Source: Acarospora socialis
Taxonomy: Eukaryota > Ascomycota > Lecanoromycetes > Acarosporales > Acarosporaceae
DNA length: 64,000 nucleotides
Direction of reading: 5' to 3'
Assembly: GCA_025617375.2 (NCBI GenBank)
Contig: JAMYGW020000013.1
Span: 682,001-746,000, forward strand
Shown here: positions 35,285 to 45,695 of the stretch, in pieces
Layout of the letters: the number at the start of each line of letters is the position of its first letter
Position numbering within the stretch: position 1 is the stretch's first letter
The notes under the pieces: generated by a model
Databases searched by the model: none
Seen by the model: the letters and a program-made list of their open reading frames with translations, nothing else
What the model was told of the DNA's origin: nothing
Made by a program: the position numbers and the translations under genes

Positions 35285-36841
35285 AGTAAGTACTATGATT
35301 GCTAGCAGTGAGCCTCAGCTTCTAATCTAAACACAATTATAGTGAACGGGGCCACTGAAGAGATCGATCTGTACGGTTGGTGATGTGCCTTGTGAACCGG
35401 ACGTGTTTAGTGCTTACAAGCGATAGAGATCTTGGAAGTGGATAGAGGTGCCAGCAAGGCGGAGATTAAGAAAGCATACCACAAGGTCCGCTGCATGCCC
35501 ATAGGAGCATACATTCCTGTTCCCTTCGCTGACTGACCTTACAGGCTGCTCTTGCGAGTCATCCTGACAAAGTTGCCGAAAGCGAGCGAGAAACAGCGGA
35601 AATCAAATTCAAGTCAGTCAGCCAAGCATATGACATCCTCTACGATGACGAGAAGAGACATCTCTACGACACACATGGCATGTCCGCATTCGACGCCAGC
35701 CGTGGCAACGGTATGGGTGGCGGCGTGGACCTCGATGACATACTGCAGCAGATGTTCGGAATGGGCGGTGGCATGCCACCTCCAGGCTTTGGAGGAGGCG
35801 CTGGTGGGCCTCGAAGGCCTAGGAAGGGAAGAGATGAAGAACAAAAGTACGAGGTCACGCTAGAAGAGTTGTACAAAGGCAAGACGGCCAAATTTGCAAG
35901 TACGAAGAATGTCATCTGCAGTCATTGCAAGGGCAGCGGTGGGAAGGACAAAGCCAAGCCCAAACAGTGCGCTGCATGTCAAGGAAAGGGTATGCTAAGC
36001 ATTTGACGAGAACACTTCATGACACCGACTAACGCAGTTGATGCAGGATCCAAAGTAGGACTCCGATCTATCGGTCCGGGACTCGTTACGCAGGAAACGG
36101 TCCTATGCAATTCTTGCAAGGGTACGGGTAGCATTTACAAAGAGAAAGATAGATGTAAGAAATGTAAGGGCAACCGGGTGACCGAAGAACGAAAGGTGCT
36201 TGAGATTTACATTCCGCGGGGCTCGAAGTAAGTCGTACTAGCTTAGCTTCTTCATGTCTTAGCTGACCTTTGCCAGGGAAGGGGATCGGATAGTACTGGA
36301 AGGTGAAGCCGACCAAGTGCCTGATCAACAGCCGGGTGACATTGTGTTCGTTCTGGAAGAAGTCGAGCACCCTGTTTTCCGACGAGGGGGCGCTGATCTT
36401 ACAGCACCCATGGAGATTACTTTGGCGGAGTCGTTATGCGGTTTCTCACGAGTAGTCGTCAAGCACCTGGACGGGCGAGGAATATCCATCAATCACCCAC
36501 AACCAAAAGGCGGAGTATTGAAGCCGTCTCAAGTGATCAAGGTACCGGGGGAAGGCATGCCATACAAGAAAAGTGACATGAAGGGAGATCTCTATCTGGT
36601 CGTACACATCCAGTTTCCAGAAGATGGTTGGCTCAAGGACGACAGTGTGATCACCAAGCTGCAAGAACTACTTCCCAAACCGGCTGAGCCAATCTCGGCG
36701 GAGACGGTGGATGAGGTTGACTATGACCAAGACGCAAGCATGGACGATTTTGGTGCCAGCTCGGGAGAATCGGGCGGGGGCGCTGCATGGGTTGATGAAG
36801 ATGATGAGGAAGACGGTACACCGCAGTGTGCCCAGCAATAG
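35285..36841 (+). CDS. Type I DnaJ/Hsp40 co-chaperone with C-terminal CAQQ (Ydj1/Xdj1/Mas5 type)
   Basis: Exons 35,285, 35,343-35,375, 35,427-35,485, 35,545-35,989, 36,047-36,227 and 36,277-36,841 give 427 aa. The J domain includes LYEILEVDRGASKAEIKKAY with HPD (ASHPDK). A Gly/Met-rich linker follows, then the zinc-finger region with four CxxCxGxG-type pairs (CSHCKGSG, CAACQGKG, CNSCKGTG, CKKCKGNR). The substrate-binding C domains include KHLDGRGISI and IKVPGEGMPYK. The last residues are CAQQ, a farnesylation-type CaaX box like CASQ of yeast Ydj1, suggesting ER-membrane attachment. It stimulates Hsp70 ATPase. The start codon is split: A at 35,285, then a 57-bp intron, then TG. No other ATG in frame precedes the J domain. 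Confidence 0.9.
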
Positions 36842-37512
36842 TTGTGCTTGACTGCATTAGTGTGGTAGCGATTGGCATGATATCGGCGTTCCGGATGGAC
36901 GATATCTCAATATGGGTACCGCGGGTACTATCGAAGACCGTGTGGGTTGACCGGTTTGAAGACTCTGATCGTTTCGATCGGGCTTCGTCGGCCAACTTTT
37001 GTTGATGCCTACTTTAGATATTAGAAGTTCATGAAGCCCTCAATGGAGATACGTAGTTTCATTCCGTTCCACAACCTCGGACAAGCGTCTACTGCATCAA
37101 TTGCCGTGCCTGAGAATTGAGTAGGTAGTTGGGAATAAGTGTACTAAGAGTCGTACTTGTAGAATCTTGTAATCTTGACCTACGAAGGCCTGAAAAAGGG
37201 CATCAGATTGCGGCATATATCCAAACTACGTATTTTACTTAGTATATCGTGAGTACTTCGTAAACCAGCAATTATCCGTCCTGTCCGCGTGTACCGATGT
37301 GTACGTGTGCAAGGGCTGCTTCGTGCGAAACCCTAGTGAGCTCGCTTATCGCTTAGCGCCTTTCGCTCTTCATCAGAGTCATCGAAATTCAGATTCCCGA
37401 TAGCGACGACTATTCGACAACTCCACCGCAAAGGTAAGCGTTGTCCTTACAGCTTCAGTGCGATAATAAAGATTGCTTCTGAAAGCTGGTTACTGATGCT
37501 GTATCTGTTCAG
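36842..37512. promoter_or_regulatory. Upstream region of the eL32 gene
   Basis: This 0.67-kb gap is the DnaJ 3' end followed by the ribosomal-protein promoter and leader. A GTAAGC near 37,435 and CTGATG...CTGTTCAG before the ATG suggest a 5'-leader intron (about 37,435-37,512), common in fungal ribosomal protein genes. No other gene seen. Confidence 0.4.
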
Positions 37513-38233
37513 ATGGTTGCCGCGAAAAAGCACATCACGATCGTCAAGAAGCGTACGTTACACCTCTCACTGGTCACCCGCCACAGCGCAAACCAGCAAT
37601 ATCTCCCAATCTGCACGGCAGCGGGTCGAAAAAGCAATCAGGCTGATGTGACGGATCTTTAGGTACCAAGCGCTTCAACCGCCATCAAAGCGATACCTAC
37701 AAATGTGTCGATCCGAGCTGGAGGAAACCTAAGGGTATCGACAATCGAGTGAGGAGACGCTTCAAGGGTCAAATTGCCATGCCATCGGTGAGTCCGCTAC
37801 ATCCATGAAACAGCATTTAACGTGGAGGTTTTGGTGCTTCGGGGGTGAGGATGGCAAACAATACTGGGGCACACCATGGGGCGATGATTTCATGGAGGAC
37901 TCGAATACTGGTGTGAGGTTGAGCGAAGTGCTGATCGTTATGTTCGGTTCAGATCGGATACGGTTCGAATAAGAAGACTCGACACTTAATGCCTTCCGGA
38001 CACAAGGCTTTCCTCGTCCATAACACCAGCGATGTTGACCTCCTCCTCATGCACAACAAGACCTTCGCCGCTGAGTATGATCATCCCAGACCTGGACATT
38101 TGCCGTACTAACTGCACTATTTAGGATCGCCCATGCAGTGTCCTCACGGAAGCGGGTCGAAATCATTGCCAAGGCGAAGCAGTTGGGAGTGAAGGTGACA
38201 AATCCGAAAGCGAGGGTAACGACCGAGTCGTAG
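37513..38233 (+). CDS. rpl32: 60S ribosomal protein eL32
   Basis: Four exons, 37,513-37,552, 37,663-37,787, 37,953-38,074 and 38,125-38,233, give 131 aa, the family length. The protein reads [14 protein letters not shown], then [35 protein letters not shown] (split here), [20 protein letters not shown] and [20 protein letters not shown]. It is a structural protein of the large cytosolic subunit. The small first exon and three introns are typical of fungal ribosomal protein genes. No anomaly seen. Confidence 0.96.
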
Positions 38234-38584
38234 AGGGAACGTCTTTTCAGTTGGTTCCGTCGGGATTTCTCGTTACCTTTGCTAGTGATAGCTGGCGTAG
38301 TACTTGTATGGAAACACAGGTTCTCGGCCAATTCAAGATCGCTCAACCGTGTCAATATCTTACGCTTAGTGACAAGTTTGAAAAGGTGGTGGTGCGGTCG
38401 TAGTACGAGCACTGGCGAAATGCGCAGAGCTCCACTACGATACCACTCTGGACGTCGAGCCTGTAGAGCACGATTCAAGATTGATAAGGTTGCTGGAAAG
38501 CCTATGAGACCGGACCGGCGCGATGAGCGTTGTTCATAGGTTCTATTCTCTATACTATGAAACAGCCGCTATTTTGCGCGACGA

Positions 38585-40027
38585 TCACGAGTTTTGTCCG
38601 ATGTGCATATGTCCGAGTTCATTGACCAGACGAAGAGGATCAGTCTCCGACGTCACCTCCGTCGGACCCTCCATTCCCGGCGGTGGCAGCGCCCAATCCG
38701 GCAGCGGTGTCTCGTACTCCCACCGTCCCGCTTCACACGCATATTTCTTCGCATGCAGGTAAATGCCCAACTCATGGGGCCCGGGATCACTGTACAGCGC
38801 CGTCTGGCAGACCTCGCACAGCTCCCCAGTCATCTTCTCCGCCTTGCGTTTGTTGTACTCCTCCACCATCTCGTCATGATAGGCGACAGCTTCTGCGACT
38901 TCGGATTTGCCCATGCGCGAAAGGCGGGTGATGATGTCTTCATCGTTGTCCGACTCGGCGTCGCCTCGCGCCAGGGAAGGTCCGAAAACACGCTGGTTGC
39001 AGTAGATGGGGTCGTTGGCTATCGGGTGGCCGAGGTATTGAAGATGAACGCGAATTTGGTGAGTCCGCCCCGTCAGAGGAAGACAGCGGACGATGGAGTA
39101 ACCCTCCTTCTGCTTCCAGGCCATTCCGGTACCCGTTCCTGCCCATTCCAAATCTTGCATTCGCTCTTCCTCGTTTGCATTGGATGGAGTGGGAGGATAA
39201 TACGCGAGCCGTCGGAAAATGGTGCGTGCCTCCTTGCCATTTGCTCGCACTCTGTTCAAGCCTAACTTGGGACTAATCTGGAGAATGGGCTGCTCGCAGA
39301 TGACTTCGCCTTCGGGAAACTGCCCTTTCACTCTGGCTATGTATTCCTTCTTGACGGTCCTGTCCTTGATCTGTACGCTCAAGTCCTCCGCAGCCTTGGC
39401 ATGTTTGCCTATGAACATGACTCCGCTGGTCAATCTGTCGAGCCTATTGCAGGGTAAGGGGTTCCAGCCGTAGCCCCTCTCCGCCCGCATGATCTCTACC
39501 ACCGAATTGTACCTATAGCGGCCCGCAGGGTGTACTGGAACCCCGGCAGGTTTGTTGATGACGATCATGTCATCATCTTCGTGGACAATACCAATCGGTT
39601 GACCCGTCACAGGCGGCTCGTGACGATGAAGAGTGTGCGATATTATATCGCCGTTCTTGACGATGGCATTGACCGAAGGGACAGGACTACCATTGAGAAC
39701 GACCTTACCGCGCTCTATGGCGTCTTTCTAGAGCATATCAGCACAGAGATCGTGTACATTTCCGAGAACATGAATCCTCACGTAGTACTCCTTGGAGCGA
39801 TCCCTGAACTCGCAAGCAAAAATGTCGAGCAGCTCCCGGCCGCGCCATCGTTCTTTGCAGTACGTGTTGTACGTGAAGTGATACGGCACCACCTTCCTTA
39901 AGCCGTCTTCTTGATAATACGGTCTCGGCCAAGGATCGCATGGTGTAGTGACTACTTTTGGTGGGGGCTTGAACACTTCAACAGCAGGCGCTTCAAGGGG
40001 GGCCTGCTCGATCACGGTCAAGGCCAT
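38585..40027 (-). CDS. RluA-family pseudouridine synthase (RPUSD2/Rib2 N-terminal type)
   Basis: Two exons on the minus strand, 40,027-39,782 and 39,727-38,585, give about 462 aa. An S4-like N-terminal region (PYHFTYNTYCKERWRGRELL) precedes the catalytic domain. The domain shows VINKPAGVPVHPAGRY, the active-site NRLDRLTSGVMFIGK with the catalytic Asp, and GRTHQIRVHLQYLGHPIAND. It isomerises uridines in tRNA or other RNA. Yeast Rib2 joins this domain to a riboflavin deaminase. Here the C-terminal part instead carries a CEVCQ...CEAGRWEYE segment with no deaminase motif, so a riboflavin role is not supported. The start is the first ATG (MALTVIEQ). Confidence 0.88.
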
Positions 40028-40393
40028 GCTGACGGATGGCAAACGGCTCCGCCGCGCAAGATGTGCGAGAACACGCGATGAAGGAGCCAGCGAGAGACGA
40101 AGACAACCCCACTCAGCTATTGTACAAGGGATTCAGTAGTATTCCAAGACACAATGCAAAAGTCTACTTGGAGCTAAGACAATCGAATCCCGGCAAAGAT
40201 TAAGGTTCGGCCCGTGCTGCCCTACTGTAAGATGCGCTCGATCGATTCCAGACCGAGGCTCCCTGGGAACGCTGAAAAGCGGCTGGTATCGAGGACACCG
40301 ATTACATGCGGCGTTGCTGTTGTTGGTCTGATAATAAGGTGGAACTCGAAAGAGAATCAAACCAACCTCTAAGCATCGTCTCAGGAAGCCTCA

Positions 40394-40974
40394 ATGGCGT
40401 TTTCAGATTTGAAGAAACGTCGTAGGAGTGACTATGGCTTTCACCTCGACTACCGAACTAGATGGTACCCTAAAACCGCTCCCATCTTCCCATCTCACGA
40501 CATATCAATAACCAGATATTACAGGTCCGACAATGACATGTACGATCACATGAATAACAGCATATATTCATTCCTGTATGTTACGCTCGAAGCCCACAAC
40601 TATTCGCATATGCTGAAGAAACCCGCCATAGCTTTGATTCCATTATCAACGCCTACCTCGTTCAACATTGCGGACTACATCCACCCACGTCCAAACAAGT
40701 GGGACTCGTCGTTCATTCGCACTGTGACTTCTTTGGCTCCGTTGCATTTCCGACGCTCGTAGACCTCGGCCTGCGAGTCAACAAGCTGGGGAAAGCCAGC
40801 GTGACCTACGAGATCGCGGTCTTCGAGCGAGGGGCCGAAGACGTCAGGGCCGTCGGTGGCTTCATACACGTCTTCGTGGACAAGGAGAAGAACAGACCGG
40901 GCGCCGAGGGCATGAGCAGTGAGATCAGGAAAGGACTGGAGAGACTGCTGGTCAAAGAGCCGTCCAAGTTATGA
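40394..40974 (+). CDS. Hotdog-fold acyl-CoA thioesterase family protein
   Basis: Three exons, 40,394-40,464, 40,525-40,575 and 40,632-40,974, give 154 aa. After the first splice the frame reads RTRWSDNDMYDHMNNSIYSF, the WxDxDxxxHxNNxxY motif of 4-hydroxybenzoyl-CoA/YbgC-type thioesterases, whose Asp/His region is catalytic. SHCDFFGSVAFPTLVDLGLR and VGGFIHVFVDKEKNR make the later strands. Substrate cannot be told from the sequence; fatty acyl-CoA is likely. No targeting peptide is obvious. It is divergent from the pseudouridine synthase, with 0.37 kb between starts. Confidence 0.9.
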
Positions 40975-41166
40975 CTGCTCAGTCCCGAACAATGCACAAG
41001 CACATTACGACTTATACCTTGCTATCCTCGCCGAAATACAGCTGCACCAGTGCGAAAGGAACATGCTGATATACCATGTGCCCAAGATGTCATGAAACGT
41101 ATTGGCAGTCAACTCGTAGCCGATGCAACTCGAGTCAACATATCTTCAGTATCTACAAAGGTCACT

Positions 41167-42470
41167 CTAAATCTGCCAGATTAAGTCTTGTGGCTCGCCA
41201 TTACTGTCACCACTCCTCAACATACTCTCGAGCTGAATCAAAGTCAGAATCGAGGGCAGTATTTATCCAGATAATTACTTACCAGTTCTAGATCTGCCAA
41301 AGCCTCTTCAGGCTTTTGTTTTGCGTTCTGCGTGCCGGATTTGATGGCTTCCGCCCAGTGTCTTACCTCTGGCGGCACTCCCGTTCTCTCGTCTTTGATC
41401 TCTCTGCTCTCTTCCTGGCCGTCAATGGTCGTTGTCACAATCGATCTGGAGACGCTGACACTCCCTCCTTCGCAAGCAACAGTCCATTGGCTTCCTGTCA
41501 GGCTCGTCCCGAAAGAGACTGAGAAGGTACCAGTGGTACCGGTCTTGGTCTTAAGGGTAGCATCGACCGTATCGACAGGTGGCAGATGCTTCTGCAACTG
41601 TACCGTGAACGCCGACAAACGAGCAATGGCGTTTGCCGAGCCAAGGAGAAGCCGAAGGCCGGCGGTAAAGTGCACACCACCGTCGAGAAGAAAGCCTCCT
41701 TGGTGGGTTGGGCTTTTACGCCATTCGGTCTCTATATCATCAGTCAATTCTATCATGGAAGTCATGTTCATGGCCCTACCATAGTATTTCGATCCTGGCT
41801 GCACATTGGCATATAGCTTCACACGGAAACCCAGCACTCGTCCGAGTTTCTGTACCTGCTCTCTGGCGTGGTCGAAAGAGTTCAGATACCGGTAGTTCTC
41901 TGCAACGCTCCACGTAGTTTTCCTGTTATCAACATTTGAATGATACCACTTGATGAGCTCCACGGCCTCCGCTACGTTTTCCGCCACAGGCTTCTCGGAG
42001 AGTACATGCTTCCCGGCAGAAAGTGCGGCGCGGATGTATTCCGGTTGATTTTTGATCGGAAGTCTATCGCCAATACGTCACTTGCGAAAACCTGGAGACA
42101 CCCAACTTTGTCTTACGCTATGATCACGGCATGGATGTCTGCTCGTTTGAGGAGATCAAGGTAGCTCCTCCCTGGGCCCGAATCTTCCGAGTAGATGTCG
42201 ACATCTGAGATGTGGGCAGCCAGGCTTTTGGCGGATTTGGAAGAGCGAGAATAGATGGCTTTGAGGAGTAGGACATCTGAAGCTTCGACTGCGGGCTGCT
42301 TCGGTGAGGATTTGCTTCGACGGAGGGCTTTCCCCTGGGAATGCAACTGACGATATGCTCCTCTTTGGCAAAAATGCCTACCCGCGAGCAACGACTCAGC
42401 TTCTGTTATGGCGCAAGGGCAGCAGAAAACAAATCATACCAGCTCCGATGATTGCGACTCCAATGGACAT
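41167..42470 (-). CDS. Gfo/Idh/MocA-family NAD(P)-dependent oxidoreductase
   Basis: Five exons on the minus strand, 42,470-42,440, 42,377-42,352, 42,298-42,117, 42,063-41,283 and 41,232-41,167, sum to 361 aa. The Rossmann start is MSIGVAIIGAGIFAKEEHI. PIKNQPEYIRAALSAGKHVL SEKP (split here) holds the conserved EKP Lys. The C-terminal sheet domain contains GGFLLDGGVHFTAGLRLLLG, with the usual DxGxH-like active site. The last 21 residues (LESMLRSGDSNG...) come from a small final exon: a GTAAGT lies at 41,282, and reading through it would give a different end. Sugar or polyol substrates are typical for the family; the exact one is unknown. Confidence 0.88.
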
Positions 42471-42823
42471 AGTGATTTGGTGTCAATCAGCGAATAGATC
42501 AACAAAGGACTGTTGAAGGGTATGTCAATTCGACGATGACATAAACTCGATCTAAGATAAGCGGAGATTGTACTGTGGTCGAACAGGAACCAATCACGCA
42601 ATCTTCCGAAAGCCACGACGTGCAAAGGCACAAACCTTATCTGAGACAAATGTTCCGCAACTTCACGTGGTGTACTCCGTAACTTGCATGCATCCAGGAC
42701 TAATCTTGAAACCACCAATTGTTGCCGTTTTCCTCCCTCATTAACAGCTATCATTCTAATGTCTCTATACATTGTTATAACACCTATCGCATCTGAGAGG
42801 GTACATTAAGCATCCTCGTGAAT
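42471..42823. promoter_or_regulatory. Divergent upstream region of the oxidoreductase and heme-oxygenase-like genes
   Basis: This is 0.35 kb between divergent starts. No coding frame or specific motif is recognised. Confidence 0.3.
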
Positions 42824-43721
42824 ATGTCTACCTTGTCACTCCCAGAGGAGATACATGCAGCCACGAGGTGCGTGTTCCCAGCTTCATGGTCCGGAGGGTA
42901 TTGTTCCGCTTCAATGGACTAACAGTCTCAGACTCGATCACGCGCATTTAAATCGGTTGATCATCGCTCGTCTTCCACTGGCCTTGCCACCATACGCTCA
43001 CACACCGCATATCTACGCCTCCGGTCTGTTATCGTTTGCTCATATCTATATCACCTTTGAGGCAGTGTGGCGCTCCTTACTGGATGGGAAGTCGTCCCTG
43101 ACTGTAGGTGATGCGCAATGTTACAGAACGATGATATCTGGATCAGAAAGGTTGCACTCAGTGTTGGCGACACTCTATATACCCGATCTGCAGAGGTCAG
43201 AGAGACTGAAAGGTGATCTAGCAGCGCTGTCGGGCCGTAACAAGCTCGATGCGCCCCTTCCGAAGCCCTTCGGTCGACGAACAGAGGGCTTCACACGTCA
43301 CATCCAGCAATCGGTGCTTAGGAAACCGCACATCATACTCGCATATGCTTGGGTTATGTACATGGCTCTCTTCAATGGGGGACTATGGATGCGTAGCCAG
43401 CTTTTGGATGCCGGGGAGGCCTTCTGGAACCGATCAGGCCTTGAGGATGCGAGCGACCGTCCTTTAGCGCAAGTCGGCTTAGGCTTCTTTCACTTTAACG
43501 GTACTGTGGACGGCGAAGATACGAAGGCAGAGTTCAAACTACGGTTTGCGGATGTGGACACAAGCCTGTCTACCGAGGAGAGAGTCGACATCGTTGCCGA
43601 GGCGGTCGAGATCTTTACTCGGTGTCGTATGCTCGTAGAGGAGCTTGATGAAATGCTGGCTGCATCAGTGGTGGCACTGCCCGTTGACGTGAACGTACCG
43701 TCGTCATATCCCCTTCCTTGA
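42824..43721 (+). CDS. Heme-oxygenase-like fungal protein
   Basis: Two exons, 42,824-42,867 and 42,932-43,721, give 277 aa. The protein is all-helical: it starts MSTLSLPEEIHAATR, then LDHAHLNRLIIARLPLALPP, with a His in the position expected for the proximal heme ligand region. It has KPHIILAYAWVMYMALFNGG with LWMRSQLLDAG, comparable to the distal helix (Y.RYLGDLSGG) of heme oxygenases. From memory, uncharacterised ascomycete proteins share this layout. Heme cleavage is possible but unproved, because the distal Gly motif differs from canonical enzymes. No membrane anchor is visible at the C-terminus. Confidence 0.65.
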
Positions 43722-43879
43722 AGCTGTACTTCACGCTGCAAACTTGTTTAAGAAGCCTAAGCTCAGTGCACCATCCTTAACTCCGAGAAATGCTGCACAT
43801 CCGGAGATCTTCACGCCGTAACCAAGAGACCTTAAACCATACAATCCCAACGCACATGCCGAGTAACGACGCCCTCTCC

Positions 43880-44191
43880 CTATTTCCCGAGTAAGCCCCG
43901 CACCCTCTCGATCCGCTGCAGCGCCGCCTCCAACCGCTCCAACCTCTTCCGCTTCTCGACATCCCTCCGTTGCAGCACCTCGACCCTCTGCTCCAGCTTC
44001 ACCTTGGCCCGCCTCTCGGCCGCGACCATCTCGTTGGCCTCCTGGAAGACCGACGCGCTGAGATCCTCCAGCTCGCCCTCCGTCTGCGCCAGCTGGGCCT
44101 GGATGTGTTCGCGCAAGGCCTGCTCGCGCGTCAGCGCCGCCTGCAGGTCTGACGTCGTCGGTGTCGAGGGCGCCGGGGGCGGTAACGGTGG

Positions 44192-44226
<35 letters not shown>

Positions 44227-44753
44227 ATGACCGCCGGGCGGAGGAGGACAGGAACGACGACAGCCGGTTCTGCACCGGCAGGATGGAGGTGCGGATCGCG
44301 GTGCCGGTCGCGGTGGCCGGGCGGGAGATCTCTTCTGGGTGAGCGAGCGGGTTCGTTGCGGACACCAGCGCCGTGTCGGACGGCGAGTCCAGGCCGCGGT
44401 CGTCAGATGCGTGGTGGGTGGATTTGAGCTGGCGGAGCTCGTCTTCGTAGTCGGCGAGCTTGTCGACTGTCCCGTTCGTGGTATGTCAGTCGACCGTGCG
44501 TCATGCGAGAGAGACTCCGCGGGTACGTGAGGTGGGAGAATATACCGGCCGCGGTCGCCTTGCCCGTCAGTATCTTGACCTGTGACTCTAGCTCTTCGAT
44601 CCGCGTCCGAGCGTCCTGCGCCAACTCGGTCTCTGCCGGCGCCAGCTCGGTTCCGCATTTGGGGCATGCACGAGTGAGTGGAGAGCGAGTGGACGCCGTG
44701 GTTGGCACTTTTGTGGATGTTTTGCCGGTGATGGTCATCGTCGTCGTCGTCAT
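43880..44753 (-). CDS. Sec2-type Rab GEF domain protein
   Basis: Two exons on the minus strand, 44,753-44,546 and 44,466-43,880, give 264 aa. The N-terminal CPKCGTELAPAETELAQ may bind zinc through a CxxC. The C-terminal ~100 residues form the long coiled coil of the Sec2/Rabin8 GEF domain (AQTEGELEDLSASVFQEANE, MVAAERRAKVKLEQRVEVL). In yeast Sec2 this coiled coil opens the GTPase Sec4 on secretory vesicles. The protein is much shorter than Sec2 (about 760 aa), so it is a small GEF-domain paralogue rather than Sec2 itself. A Pro-Thr repeat lies just before the coiled coil. Confidence 0.82.
44193..44227. repeat. GGGGTC hexanucleotide repeat coding a Pro-Thr tract
   Basis: About five tandem GGGGTC units lie inside the Sec2-type gene. 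On the coding strand they give alternating Pro and Thr in a linker. The hexamer keeps the frame when it expands or shrinks. Confidence 0.9.
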
Positions 44754-45423
44754 GTGTTGTTGCTGGGTTTCAATAATGGCGGGCCACAGCAGTCTACGTC
44801 CTTGGTTCCACTGAGCAGGTAGGTATGTAAGGTACTAAGCGTGATTTTTCATCTAAACATCAGATGATAGCAATGCCATTTCTGATGCTGCCATGAGCAA
44901 TATGATACTATGCCACGTTGGATTATGCATCTTCCATGAATTTCGAGTGCCAACACCCGAGAGCTGGGAGTCTCACTCTTGGCAAGGCCGCGAAGACAAC
45001 AAAAGTCTGCCCCTCGCTCACTCCAGGCTCGCCTGCCGCCTGCCGCCTACCGCTTTAGCGAGCGCATCCGCTGGGCAGGCATCAACTGTATAGTAATAGT
45101 CGTTGCAAGCAATGTATTGGTTCCAGGTCATAAATGAATGCCGTTGTGCACCAAGACAATATATAGGTAAAGTACTCTCCAAGTCCAGGCCTATCTTGTA
45201 AAATGAATTCCTTTTAATTTCTGACAGTTTCATGGAGACCTTCATGTAACATAGTCACTTTTCTCTCAAGAATCACATTTGTTTCATGTCTTAATGTTTT
45301 GGAGTGCGCCATGGAACTATTGGCATTCATTTACGACCTAGAACTATAAGTTCTCAATGTCCAAGTCCTTTACTCTAGTCTCAACGATGTTAGAATATAT
45401 ACCACCAATCCCTGATTATCAAA

Positions 45424-45495
45424 CCCCATGTGAGGCAATGGCAAGGCGCTTGACTACGAATCAAGAGATTCCAGGTCCGACCCCTGGCATGGTCA
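45424..45495 (+). tRNA. tRNA-Arg(ACG)-like sequence, probably degenerate
   Basis: The anticodon arm is perfect: stem CTTGA/TCAAG with loop CTACGAA, anticodon ACG. The T stem CCAGG/CCTGG is intact, but its loop reads TCCGACC instead of the usual TTCGANN. The acceptor stem keeps five pairs (CCATG/CATGG), with its first two positions unpaired, and the D arm lacks its normal pairs. A T-rich stretch (TTTATTTTTCT) follows, as in pol III terminators. It is either a poorly conserved gene or, more likely, a tRNA pseudogene or tRNA-derived repeat. Confidence 0.55.
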
Positions 45496-45583
45496 GAATT
45501 TCTATTTATTTTTCTCTTGTGTGAGGCCTGCACGGTATGAGTAAGAAATGTCATATTTTGGCAACCCGAACATGATCTGTGGT

Positions 45584-45695
45584 ACTCGTGCGGCCGACAA
45601 TTCCTGATGTCACGTGCAGGCTACGGTACGCTTGAGGACAAGGGTAAGCGTACTGTAGCCTGCACGTGACATCAGGAATTGTCGGCCGCACGAGT
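45584..45695. repeat. 50-bp near-perfect inverted repeat with 12-nt loop
   Basis: The left arm 45,584-45,633 and right arm 45,646-45,695 are reverse complements at 49 of 50 positions. It begins ACTCGTGCGGCCGACAATTC and ends with the mirrored sequence. The arms are GC-rich and include a CACGTG palindrome. It could be a tiny inverted-repeat element or a hairpin RNA source. Confidence 0.93.

Noticed and set aside
38594-39265. Long plus-strand frame over the pseudouridine synthase
   Set aside because: It is a shadow of the real minus-strand gene, which carries the catalytic motifs.
38585-40027. Bifunctional Rib2 (riboflavin deaminase plus pseudouridine synthase)
   Set aside because: The C-terminal part lacks the deaminase zinc motif (HAE...PCxxC), so only the synthase is supported.
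44193-44227. Short GC-rich repeats as CRISPR-like or telomere-like
   Set aside because: It is a simple hexamer microsatellite inside a coding linker, with no spacers.
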